Shown one piece after another: positions 35,501 through 46,157 of a stretch of DNA of 64,000 bases (positions within the stretch are counted from its first letter, which is position 1; every line of letters starts with the position of its first letter). A program made the translations under genes and the position numbers. This DNA comes from Heliopora coerulea. Its lineage: Eukaryota; Cnidaria; Anthozoa; Scleralcyonacea; Helioporidae. The notes beneath the pieces are model-generated. The model did no database searches. It was not told the DNA's origin and saw only the letters and a list, made by a program, of their open reading frames with translations. The stretch spans positions 496,001-560,000 of the forward strand of contig JASJOG010000072.1 in the NCBI GenBank assembly GCA_030142905.1, given 5' to 3'.

Positions 35501-38500
35501 CGATAGCTGGTCCTAGTTTGGATTGTCGTATATCATAAATCATGAATTGTTAATGAGTGTCAGTGCAACTGTCAGTGTATACGACATAAAAAGTAACTTA
35601 CCCTGCATAGTCTTTTCCTACTGTTTTTTCCAATTCCATTAACTTTTGTAAGTTTTCTAAAATTATCTGTACCTGTGAAAATAAAAAAAATGAACGGTCT
35701 GACCTGCCTGGAACAACAAAAAGCACAAAAAAAGCTACGAACAAAATCTGGCGTTAGGTAGAGTAAAATTATGCCATCCCTACATGTATATTGCGGTAAA
35801 ATCAAAATACTTAAATCATTTCTAAGCTCACAGCATATGTGCGGCACCCACTGATGAACTTGGTCCCCTTCAAATTTTTTCAACCAACGTATCACAAACT
35901 TGTACCCTCAGTTCAATTCACGTCAACCTGATTTATAACCTGAACTTTACCAAAATCAAGTGTTCGGCAAAGGTCTTGAAAGACACGTATAGCATGGCGT
36001 GGCCACACTCGGCCAAACTATCCAGTTGAAAAGCTGTTCCAAGTCGGTCCAGCGCTGACACGGTTGCGCACGGTAAAATTTATAAACTAAGCCTGACTTA
36101 TATCGATCTTTAAAGGTATAAGGAAACTGATAAATGGAAGCCTCCTGTGCACTTCGATGGATTAGTGAATCAATGCCTTCAGAGAATTTACACTAAACAA
36201 CTACATTAATGTCCTACCTTTTACAAGTCGTGTCTCTTTATATTACGGCGTGAGAATCAAAAAAGTCAAAGTGAATATTCTCGTACAATTAATGTGAATC
36301 GCCCTACCTCTGTCAAGATATCTGGCGAGGACTTTATCACAAGTTTCTTTAGACATTTTTCCAGGGTTTGGTCAAGTATCCTTGGAAAAAAGGACTGCAG
36401 TTCCTTTTGCACTCGAATAAATAATGATAGCTGAAAAGCAAAGATTTGTTCAGTTGATTTCAATAAACTACGAGTACTTGATCGTATTGATAAAATACAT
36501 GTCAAAGTTTTGGGTTTTAAACGTCACTTTTCCGACACGATGTTTTGAATAAAATTCCTATAACTTGTTTTAGACTCCTACTGGTTAAAAAGTCTACGAA
36601 CCAAGCTTCTACGAGATCAGAGTACTTTGATGGACGGATTTGTATGATGAATAAATAGGACTACTCTTTACGTTTATCTTTCTCCCAATATGCAAACACT
36701 GCCAGTGAGCCACATTACGCATGTAGCTTTAGTTAAAGAGATGACTGCCCGACCAACTTTGTTGTAAGCCAACTGAGAACAGTGTGCTTGATATAGTCCG
36801 CTCAATTCTATTTCAGAATCATCCTCAGGGTATTATGAAACAAAAACTTCACAATTTACCTACACTGCCGAAGTTAACTGAAAAATGTTGACTCGAGCGG
36901 GATTTGAACTCGCACCTTCGGGATACCGGTCCGCTGCTATACCTGTTGAGCTATCGAGTCCACAGGGATTGGAGGCGAGTTTTTATCCAATTTAAGTACA
37001 CGAAATATTCTCGCGACAAATCCCTCGCCTCCAATCCCTGTGGACTCGATAGCTCAACAGGTAGAGCGGCGGACCGGTATCCCGAAGGTGCGAGTTCAAA
37101 TCCCGCTCGAGTCAACATTTTTCAGTTGACTTCGGCAGTGTAGGTTAATTGTGAAGTTTTAGTTCGCTCAATGTTCAGTAAATTTCCCAATTGAATTTCA
37201 CAGGGTGGGATAGATTGAAAATCTGCTCTTTGCGTCATCCCGAGGACGATCCTGAAACAGAACGCTCTTTATCAACGTGCAGCTATACTTCATGTAAGTA
37301 TTTCTTAGTCACGCAAATATTCAACTTACTGTAGGACTGGCTCCTTGAAAGGAAAGAATATAACTCAGGATTTCCACGGATGTAGACGGTCCTGAATATA
37401 TGGCTACCAAAGAAAGAAGTCTAAGATACCAAGACAACCTGCAAAATTCATGGAAGAACGCTGTTATAAATTGATTTCGGTTAACGATACACGTATACAT
37501 CAACATACGAATTTAACGTGCTAACGATGATCTTAGTTGTAGACTGCTGTGTGAGTTTTAATGAAAGTTTTGAAAAAATACCGTTCAAAAAAGATCTGTA
37601 CAGGGTTTATGTTTGGCTCACTGGAACGATCGAGGGATAACTACCTCTTCTACTTTTGTGGCAAAGATTAATTTTTATGTTGTATTAGCGGAATGACATT
37701 CTGAAATAGTAATGTATTTGGGCCTGGTTCTCTGCACTGAGAAGGAAGTCCGAAAATTGTTACAGAATAGTTCGCGACCTTCACTTTCGCGTTACGGACT
37801 CGCTAAGTGTCTTAGCTGTTTTCGACCGCTTATTACAGATCTGTTTTTAGTCTAAGATTAATAGAAAATTTAGTTTTAGCTTTGAAAATGATAAAAGTCT
37901 CGGGGTTGTAAGTTTGAATTTGAGCACAGCTCACCAATAATAATATCAGAGATTTTACATTTATGATTCAAATATATCTAGAAGGAAAAGATTTTGAAAC
38001 TCAAACTTTCCGAACCATATTTTTGATCTATCCTCGGTAGTCAAAAACATGGCTTACTTTTTATTGTCAGCTTTAAGAATTTCGGCGCAAATGTCTTTCG
38101 AGTGTTCTTTAATTTCGTTTAGGAATGGAATATCGTGGGTCGACTCTTCGTTTCCACTCAAAGCAGCTGAACTTTCAAGAGAGGTTGTCATCTGATGCTT
38201 CTTCCAGACAAGTCTTTGAAGACGCACCAGTACTTGTTCCTACGAACATCATAACGAAACAGAAAAATCACGTAATGAAAAGACTAAAAAACCTGTGTAT
38301 TCAATTTATGCTACTGGTCTCAGGCCTACAAGCTTCATTCATTTAATTGCACATAATACTAGATATACGTGTTGGGGACCACATTGTTCAAGATGGTGAC
38401 TTATGACGACGACAACTTTTTTACATTATCTAATCAGCACAACCAACTGTATATGGTCAGTTTTTAAGGTGATTATATTCAGTCGGTGTATTCTCTTCTA

Positions 38501-41500
38501 GTAGGCAAAATAGTCACGAATTTCAAGAATTATTTCATGAATTTCATGAAGAATGATGGACCAAATGCGAAATCAGAACTAAAAACCAAACTGTATACCT
38601 CTGTAATGAATATCACAAACAGACAAGACTTACCAGGAGAATCATACTACACCTCTGTATATCGTTTATTATTCTCGTCGCCTCTGGTTCAACGATATTC
38701 TCTGTTTGTAAAAGACAGCATCGAAACTTGATTCAATAAATAATTAACTTTTCTCATTTTTGTTCATCACCATATGTAATTATAGTCTACTGTAATGTCA
38801 TCATTACTTCAATTCACAAAACTACACCGTTAGTTTTACAGTACCTGAACTCTGTATATCTAAGGATATTGCTAACAGAAATTGAAAAGCTTTGTAGGTT
38901 CCTTGTTTCAGTGATATTATTAGGCCAACCACTGAGGGTAACAAGCTGAGAAGAGAAGAAGCAGAATGACACCAAAATGATCATTAGAATAAATGAAATA
39001 TAAGAAAAGGAGATAAGCCAAGAAAGAATGAGATAAAACCAGACGAGGAGATTAGAGAGGATGCGAACAGTTAAAACAGGAGAAAAAACGGAACTGATTG
39101 ACTCAGAAGAGGGGATAATAGAATGGGATAAGGAAGGACAAAACGAAATGTGGTGAAATGAAATGTGGTGAAATGAAATGAAAGGAGACCGAATAAAATG
39201 TCATGCCGTAAAAAGATTGCAGTAAAAAGATGAGACTGGACGGGAAAACATTGAAACGTGGTAAAAGGGAGCTAAATGAGATAGAACAAAATAAAGGAAG
39301 ATAGAACGAGTGGAGTATGAGTTACTAGGAGACTGGACATAAAAAGGATAGCGAGTGATCAGAACTAAAGTTGCCAGAGCAAAAGGAAGATAACAACTGA
39401 GAATGGAATGAAAGAAGTCAGGAAGCTGGATACGATGGTGAAGGAGAAGATTCAATTAAATAAAGTTTTAAATGAGTTTGAAATTAAAAAACAAAATGTC
39501 CCATACCTAATTGTACGATTGTCTTGAACGTTTCCATATTTAGATAGTTGAAAATAAAGTTTGACCATCACATTGGGACTTACTGGAAAGAAGTTAAGAA
39601 GAAGGGAATCAAATAATTAGTTACAAGAAATCAGATTACTTGCTCTCCATTTCCATGAGGTGATTTTCGTTTTTCTTTGGATTTGTTACAAAAACACGGC
39701 ACCAATGTAGTCTTAAGAAAACCTAAACCCAATCTTCGATTTTTCTGGGGAATGGACCAAGGTATTGTACTTGCCATTTGTTGATTGTTTGACAGTAAGT
39801 AACCAAGCAGATCAGATTGCAGCATTTGCATTAAGCTGGTTTTCCATGAGGCAAATGTTTTCATTGGAAGTGAATTGATTTGTTCTTTCAAGGAACATTT
39901 TTGATCAATGAAAAAATTGATCATGAAGAAATAAGATCAGTGTGCACTTCAATATGACAAAAATGTTTGATAGCCAATCACATTGGTCAGAATAGCTTGT
40001 TCATCACTTCATCCAAACAGATTCATAAAGTTGAGTATTTTCACCTGAATTTATTTATATTTATGTGAAATATGTAGAAATAGAGTTATTTTTTCCATTA
40101 AGAGCAACATACAATAATTTACAAATAATAGAATGTGGTTATACACAAGTCTCAGACTATTCTCATTTATTTATGTGAAGTACTTACATTGATCTAGAAA
40201 AGCAATTGCCAAGACATTAAGAACACTTGGAGCATGGGTACCAAGGTGAATTAAGAATGGAATTAAGCAGCACTGAACAACAGTTTTAGATGAAAGAGCA
40301 TCAGTTAAACTGTCCTGCAAGGAAATCATGACATAGTTTAATATGTGCATCAACTGAAAGACTGACAAATATACAGTAAAAAAGAAGAATCAAATTACCA
40401 ACATGAAACAAAGTGAGACTGACAGACATACATACAAAGGAACAAAGATACTGTATAACTGATGGACAAAACATAAAATGAATAAGTGAATGAACAAGTG
40501 AATCAATAAATGAAAAAACAAACAAATTAACAAAAGAATGAACAAGTGCACAAACTAGCAAAGAAAAGAATGACTGAATGAAGGAAAGAATGAATGGACA
40601 GATAGATGGATGGATAAAAGAATGACGATGGATGGTGGGATAATTTTATGAGTACTGGTAACTAATTGCCTGAATAAATGAATCAATGAATGAACAAATA
40701 AATTAGTGAATGGATGGATGAATAAATGAAAAGATGAATATATAAAGAGTTTAGTAAACAAGCAAAAGAGTGAGCAAATAATTAAGTAAACGAATGACTG
40801 AATTAACGAATAAATGAGTGGGTGAATGAATAAATGGGAAAACAAACAAATAAACAAACAAACAAATAACTGACAACAGTATGTAGTACCTGAAACATAG
40901 TTAATATGGAGTTTTTCACTTCTTCTGGATACTGAAGAGCTAAGTAATCAAGTATTCTTATTGTTGTGACCAACAAGAGAGAACTCTCTTTGTCACTGGA
41001 TTCATTCTGAAATTCTTTCAGTGCACAGTCCAAAAGATGATGGATAATTGACTTATAAAAATATGATCTGCAATAAAATACAATATAGTATAGTCACAAG
41101 TAGGTACACAAAGACAGAAAGGGGGTACCCAGCAGGCATCAAGGGATATAGTATCCAGTTTTAGACTATGATTGCCATTATCAGCCTCTCAGAATCTGAT
41201 TGATTATTCTTATACAATGAATTGGACATAAAACTGAACAAATGCCTAACATGACAACATGATTTTAAAGCTTCTTGGACAGTGCTTATCTGATTTGATT
41301 TCATGAAAATAAAAATCCTTGGATGTAAGAGAAAAAAAACATGACCAGTGACTTGAATCTGAAGTTTTCAAGATGACTCTTTTTTTTCCAAATTTGTTTT
41401 GTTTTATACTATGTATTAAGAGAAACACAAGTATCTGGTTGCAGGGCTCAATCATAATATATTGTGTTATGATGCTTTGTGCTCAATAACCAAAACCTTG

Positions 41501-44217
41501 ATGTGACAATGATACCCTAGTTGCTATTGATTACATAGTTGCATTAATATTTTGTCCCTCAGGGTTTTATGTACCTCATTTACTGTTTGGTTTTCAGAGT
41601 TTTGATAAAATTGGAGTGCAATAACCATAAGGCCATCTTAAGGAAGGGTGTATCACCTACCCAATGTAAGCAACAACCCAGTCAAAATGAGGAGAATGCT
41701 CAACAGCAGAATCCATAAGAAAATTGACACAGACATCTGGACTGAAATCAATCCTGTAAAGAATATACAGATTAAGGAAATATTGGCTATAACTTATAGT
41801 TATAACTATAAGTTTACAGTACCTTTTTTACAACTAATGAAACTCTTTAGAATTACACATGTATTCTAACACAAACCAGATATTCTATTCATTAAAGCAA
41901 GACATTTTAACTATCAAGAGGCTCTTTGAGAACTTTGTTCTGGCTTTCTCCAAATGATTTTAGTCAGCAAAAGGAGATGTCAGGTAGTAGGGTTAAAAAA
42001 CATTTTCTGTCCAAACAGTACTACATGTAATATCCTGTTAATAAACTTATTTCTTTCATAAATCATGGCTTTATTACATGTATTTTGCTGGCCATTAATA
42101 TTTGTTCTAAGATTGAGATTCCCACCTGGTTTTGCACTCACACCATTGTATAAAGCTACATGTAAAATTTAAGAAAATCATAAAAAGAATGAATGAAGAT
42201 TCTTGTGGCAGGGAACTAAATTAAATTACTCACAATTTGGAAAAGCACTGTGCCAAAATCTTCATTAGCATTTGTATTGCTGGGCAAGTCATCCATATTT
42301 GTAATTTCTCATTCAATGTTACATTTGTTTTAGTTCCTGAAATATAAATGAGTCACAAAATGTACATTAATGGCCTAGAATAATAAATTGTAATCAAATA
42401 TGAATGCCAAGGTTTTCATGGTTATACTTCTTTTATTAGGTTTTTCAGGCCCATACTGAGGGGTTAACAGCAGAGAGGGGCCAATGGGGTAAACTTTCAC
42501 CTATTATTCATCTCATGCATGTTTTTAATCTCCTCAATCTTTTCTTGTCACTTGTCAGACTAGGTTTTTTTGGGGGTTTTTTTTAATTTATTTTGTTTTT
42601 TTTGTGCATGTGAGTTGTTATTCCAAGCAAAATTACTGTAGCTTTGAAATAACTCAAGAATTTGATGCACCTTATCTCAAAATTTGATAACAGATTAATC
42701 ATCCACCTACTGTTAGTAGCATTAATTTATGTCTTCACATATAATACAAGTGGATGTTTGGTATTTTTAGATATCATTAACATTTCTCAAGCTAATAAAT
42801 GTAGAAAAGCTTAATGATTTGAGTATGTTACTGGTCTTCATAAGGACGCACACTTAATCACTTGAGAGGGACTCCAAAGTACTTGTTTTGAATTTATGAG
42901 CTTGATAAATGTCTATGATGGCTAATTGTTATTATCACACTTACCTCTTTGCCCTGCATACTTTGTACTTAACTGACCAAGAAGATAAACAGACCACTAA
43001 AATAAGATGATTAAATATAATTTTTTTTTCATGAAAATCATTGTGAATCATTTCTTCATTAATACTTACAGCTATCACCATCACTCTGATCATTCCTGTT
43101 ATCATATACCATATTAAGTATTCCCATTGCAGTGTCATTGCTAATGTTATTGTTCTCATTTCTGTTTTTGTGATTCTTATTGACTTTATTGTAGTTGTTG
43201 CTGCTGCTTCAGCAAGAGTTTTGTCATATTTATAACAATAAATAATAAAGATATAAATTTTGAAGAGCCTACTTTTAACTCATATGCACTTATCATAAAA
43301 TTCAAACTTGAGGCAATTGAATCATGCTTTTTTATCTAAGATTGTTATTTCCCAATAAAATTATATAATGATATCCTTGAAGTATTGATTTCATTTTTAT
43401 ATTAAAACAAAATATATACATCAGATGTGTATACAGGCAAGATCTTTCGATATGAAATTCGGAGTCAAAAGATCAGAAAAATACCACTCTCTAATCAGTT
43501 TTATAAAGTTCTGTACATGTGTATACCACTGTATATACCACTAAAGGTAAGCATTTCTTGGTTCATACTAAGATCTTTTTGTTCACCTTAGTAATGATTG
43601 GTGCCCATGCTTCTGGATTGTTATTTATAAATTCCAAAAGTATGTCATAAATACTTTCAATCACTTGATAAACTTCAGGATCAATGTCTGTCATTTCTGC
43701 TGTTCCTATAAATCAGTTTCAATCAATCATTAAACCAGCCATATAAAATAACAAATACAATGTATAAATACTATGATATATCAAGTATAAATGCATATTA
43801 CATATTGTTATATACAAAATATGTAAATACATAAATACAGCATAATCATAAAACACGTGTTATATAAACCAAGTACATGTAAGTATGACAATAAACTTAA
43901 ACAACAGTAAGTCTATTACCTAATAAATCTTGTCTATCACTTTCCATAATATGTTTATGTACAGCTTCCTCGAAAATCTCACAGATCTGCTCCAAGACAG
44001 CCGCCCTTGCACAAGGAAGTGACCGCATCAATATTATGGCACTCTTTGATCTTTCCAGAACGGTAACATTACTGCCTTGACTTTTACTGGCAGAAACGAA
44101 TGAACGGACTTCCTGCAGGAGATTCTAAAACATGAGACACCTGTTTTGTATTAACTGTTTTGAACACGAAGCAAGAAAATACAAGGATATATGTTTTACT
44201 AGTACCTGAGATTCCAT
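29571..44217 (-). CDS. INTS5: Integrator complex subunit 5 (INTS5), complete
   Basis: INTS5 is an alpha-helical scaffold subunit of the nuclear Integrator complex, which cleaves snRNA and other nascent RNAs and attenuates Pol II. Exons: 44206-44217, 43920-44124, 43587-43705, 42945-42996, 42234-42336, 41661-41753, 40888-41067, 40188-40314, 39507-39582, 38845-38945, 38634-38701, 38058-38239, 37330-37391, 36308-36430, 35602-35672, 34933-35153, 34607-34734, 33791-33824, 33541-33588, 33278-33438, 32141-32370, 31858-31928, 31505-31653, 30919-31023, 30550-30598, 29571-29671. They sum to 2,871 nt, exactly 957 codons, and phases agree (956 aa; human about 1,019). Identifying matches: [59 protein letters not shown]. 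The start exon gives only MESQ; an in-frame TGA lies 9 bases upstream of the ATG. The stop TAG is at 29571-29573. Weakest parts are the middle exons 39507-39582 and 38634-38701. Confidence 0.93.
29787..30006. mobile_element. TIR MITE, GACCCCGTTCACACG ends
   Basis: AGACCCCGTTCACACGATAC and its inverse at the right end are perfect over about 28 bp (then CGGTACGAAA). The inside is full of GTAACGNNNT/ACCGTAA repeats. Inside the last INTS5 intron. Ends resemble those of 1-222 (GTTCACAC), so the two may be related families. Confidence 0.92.
32690..32835 (+). mobile_element. SINE-like repeat, family C (3' part)
   Basis: AACACTAGGTCCATGAGGGG and TGGCCCTTGCTGGACCCC match 56290-56340 closely in the same orientation, with similar spacing to an upstream CACAAGTGAGAAGAATGTTG block. 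The tRNA-like head is not seen in this copy. Confidence 0.7.
32950..33275. repeat. AAAC/AAAT-rich tract
   Basis: Over 300 bases of AAACAAACAAAT, AAACCAAACAAAT and similar words, ending right at the donor of INTS5 exon 33278-33438. In the transcript this is a U/G-rich stretch (GUUU repeats) immediately 3' of that exon. Confidence 0.9.
33868..34530. repeat. Polypurine tract (GGGAAGGAAA)n, 0.65 kb
   Basis: Almost pure purine on the plus strand, mainly GGGAAGGAAA and GGAAGG units; pyrimidine in the INTS5 transcript. It fills the intron between exons 34607-34734 and 33791-33824 and ends about 40 bases from the acceptor of the 34-nt exon. Long open frames in several phases here are artefacts. Confidence 0.97.
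36800..37170. mobile_element. Head-to-head inverted pair of SINE family B
   Basis: The minus-strand copy (36805-36985) and plus-strand copy (about 37018-37165) are near-perfect inverted repeats: GACTCGATAGCTCAACAGG, GGACCGGTATCCCGAAGG, GAGTTCAAATCCCGC in both. Each head has A and B boxes and a closing GACTCGA/TCGAGTC stem. They share the CCTCGCCTCCAATCCCTGTG border and are separated by only about 35 bases. In an INTS5 intron. Confidence 0.92.
38985..39480 (-). other. INTS5 intron, GAAAT/GAATG-rich
   Basis: Purine-rich with repeated AATGAAATG and GAGAAG words; low-complexity, no clear unit. The minus-strand frame here is not supported as coding. Confidence 0.5.
40440..40862. repeat. GAAT/AAAT degenerate tetranucleotide repeat
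   Basis: Long run of AATGAATGAACAAATAAAT, GGATGGATGAAT and similar words. It adjoins INTS5 exon 40888-41067. Open minus frames of about 86-100 aa (FIHSFIH-like) come from the repeat. Confidence 0.9.
42345..42944 (-). other. INTS5 intron, nothing recognised
   Basis: 600 bases of AT-rich sequence with a T-run near 42570; no repeat partner found in the window. Confidence 0.5.
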
Positions 44218-46157
44218 ATTTCTTGGTCAGGCCCCTCTTTTGAACGTCCAGTACCACGAAGAGATGTTGCACCTTTTGTCAGACAAATTTATACTGTTTC
44301 ATGAATTCACGAGACACAAACAGTGACATTTTCATTCAGTCTAAATCACGTTGAAGGGCAAACTCTAAATACTTTTTACCACAAATCTGCTTTCCAAAAA
44401 GGGATGGGAACTATGGAAACAACAGGAATGAACCATGCCATCATGGTATTTGACCAGAACCTGGTGGGAAATATTGCGGGTCTTCTCATCCGGGGTACAT
44501 GCGTACGGTCGGGTAAAAAGTGGGTTGAGAAACCCATAGGTACCATATGCACTCCCACTCTTTCCATTCAAAGCAGTTTCGCAAAGGCAATCTGAAAAAT
44601 TTAAATCAACAATTTCCGAGAAACAAAAGAGGTTATAACAGTGGATGGGAGAATGTTATAAGTTTTCTTTAGAAAAAGAAATGGTGTAATTACGTAAAAA
44701 ATAATCCGTAGCTTTCACGCGAAATCCAGGACGCATGGCATTGTTGTACGTGATGGCCATGGTTCGAGACGGTTTTACTGGTTTTTTTCGTGACGAATTT
44801 TGCTAGGGTAAGTTCACCAGACAGAAAGGATAAAGCAGTGACAGGTTTCTACAGTTTTGCGGTAAATCCTAGTTTTCACAAGGCGTCAAACTATCTAATT
44901 TTCGAATTAATTTTATTTGATTTACTTTGTGAGCAACAAATACCAATCACAAATATGACAGTGTAGAGGCAGCATAAGAGACCACACATGACAGAATATT
45001 AGTTTCCGTAACCACTGAGTTTTTAAGAAAATAAAAAACACCTTTAACACCCAAAACTGAAAACATGTTTACTTTCTGAGTTAAAACTCAAACGATAATC
45101 ATTCATTTGTATAAATTTACTCTAGTCTAATCTACTCTGCTTATGCTGCAACCGGATTGGTTACGCTGCTGGATATTGAGTAAACAGAAATTAGGTTCTA
45201 AAACCATCAGACCATCGCTTTCAGTTTCAATATGATAACAGCTGACTTGGCGTCTGCCCTCGTCAACCAACATCTCATAGAAACTTTGACTTATATTCTC
45301 AATATTAAAGCAGAAGTGGCGCCAGAGGGCGACAGAGGGGATACAGACCCCCGCCGGCGAAAAATCAACAATTTTCAGGTGAATTTTCATTGATGATAAC
45401 ACGTGTATTGTACAAACTATTAGCACTTGATTATTGATTTAGCTGAGAAAGATAATAGGCTCTTCTCTATGTCAAATCTAAAAGTTAATTGTTTCTAGTC
45501 AGTTGTTCCGATTATTCTTGCAAAAAATAACGCTTTTGACCTTCAAGAAAATTATAAAGGAGGCGTAGTCGTGGCCCCTCTGGTTTAGCCCCCACCTGTC
45601 GCGGACGTTAACCCCTGCGTCGGGGAATTCCTGGCGCCACCCCAGTGTTAAACTGGTTTCTTTCTAAAAGTATGGGTAAGATTGCTACCTGATCCCCAGA
45701 TCTGTTGGTTAAAAGTGGGCCACGTGCAAAAGGTGATTTCCGAACTTTGCTGAGAATGATATTTTCAGGAGACCGTCTTTACCCCTTTCACTATCAATGT
45801 CTTCCCTTGACGTGTAAAATCGTTGAATTCGTCCCCGACAGCGAAAGGTTTGACGGGCAACTCAATCATATGCACAACTAAAAGAATTATTGTTGAGTTA
45901 TCTTGCTTAAGACATGAGTTAACGAGAGTCAACACCACGTCGAATTAAAACAGTATAGATTTCCCCGCTTAAGTAGACTTCAACTAAACCTCGTCGCACC
46001 CCCAATGCTAAACAGCTCAGGATATTAGATATACTTCAGACCATGAGCTATGGGGGAGAAATAACATTCCAGTGCGGTCCATTTGTACGTTGTGAGTCCA
46101 AACTTTTAATCGATATATACAGGCTTCGTAAAGAGGGTTGGAAAACCTCACTCAGTT
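44218..46157. other. Spacer between ZYG11-like gene and INTS5
   Basis: This 1.9 kb stretch should contain the INTS5 promoter and 5'UTR and the ZYG11-like 3'UTR. At 44365-44595 three frames are open at once over about 200 bases; none has a recognisable product, and a non-coding UTR exon or chance is possible. A TIR element occupies 45315-45643. The remainder is AT-rich and shows nothing else. Confidence 0.6.
45315..45643. mobile_element. TIR element, GGCGCCAG ends (copy 2, inverted relative to copy 1)
   Basis: GTGGCGCCAGAGGGCG at the left and GGGGAATTCCTGGCGCCAC at the right. The right-hand half (TTAACCCCTGCGTCGGGGAA, TAGCCCCCACCTGTCG) is the inverse of 29140-29220. No open frame. Confidence 0.85.

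Noticed and set aside
37025..37110. A functional tRNA gene (cloverleaf-like, perfect acceptor stem)
   Set aside because: The anticodon arm does not pair well, position 33 is not T, and diverged copies with shared flanks occur elsewhere; it is a SINE head.
40301..40857. Minus frames rich in FIHSFIH
   Set aside because: Tetranucleotide repeat translation.
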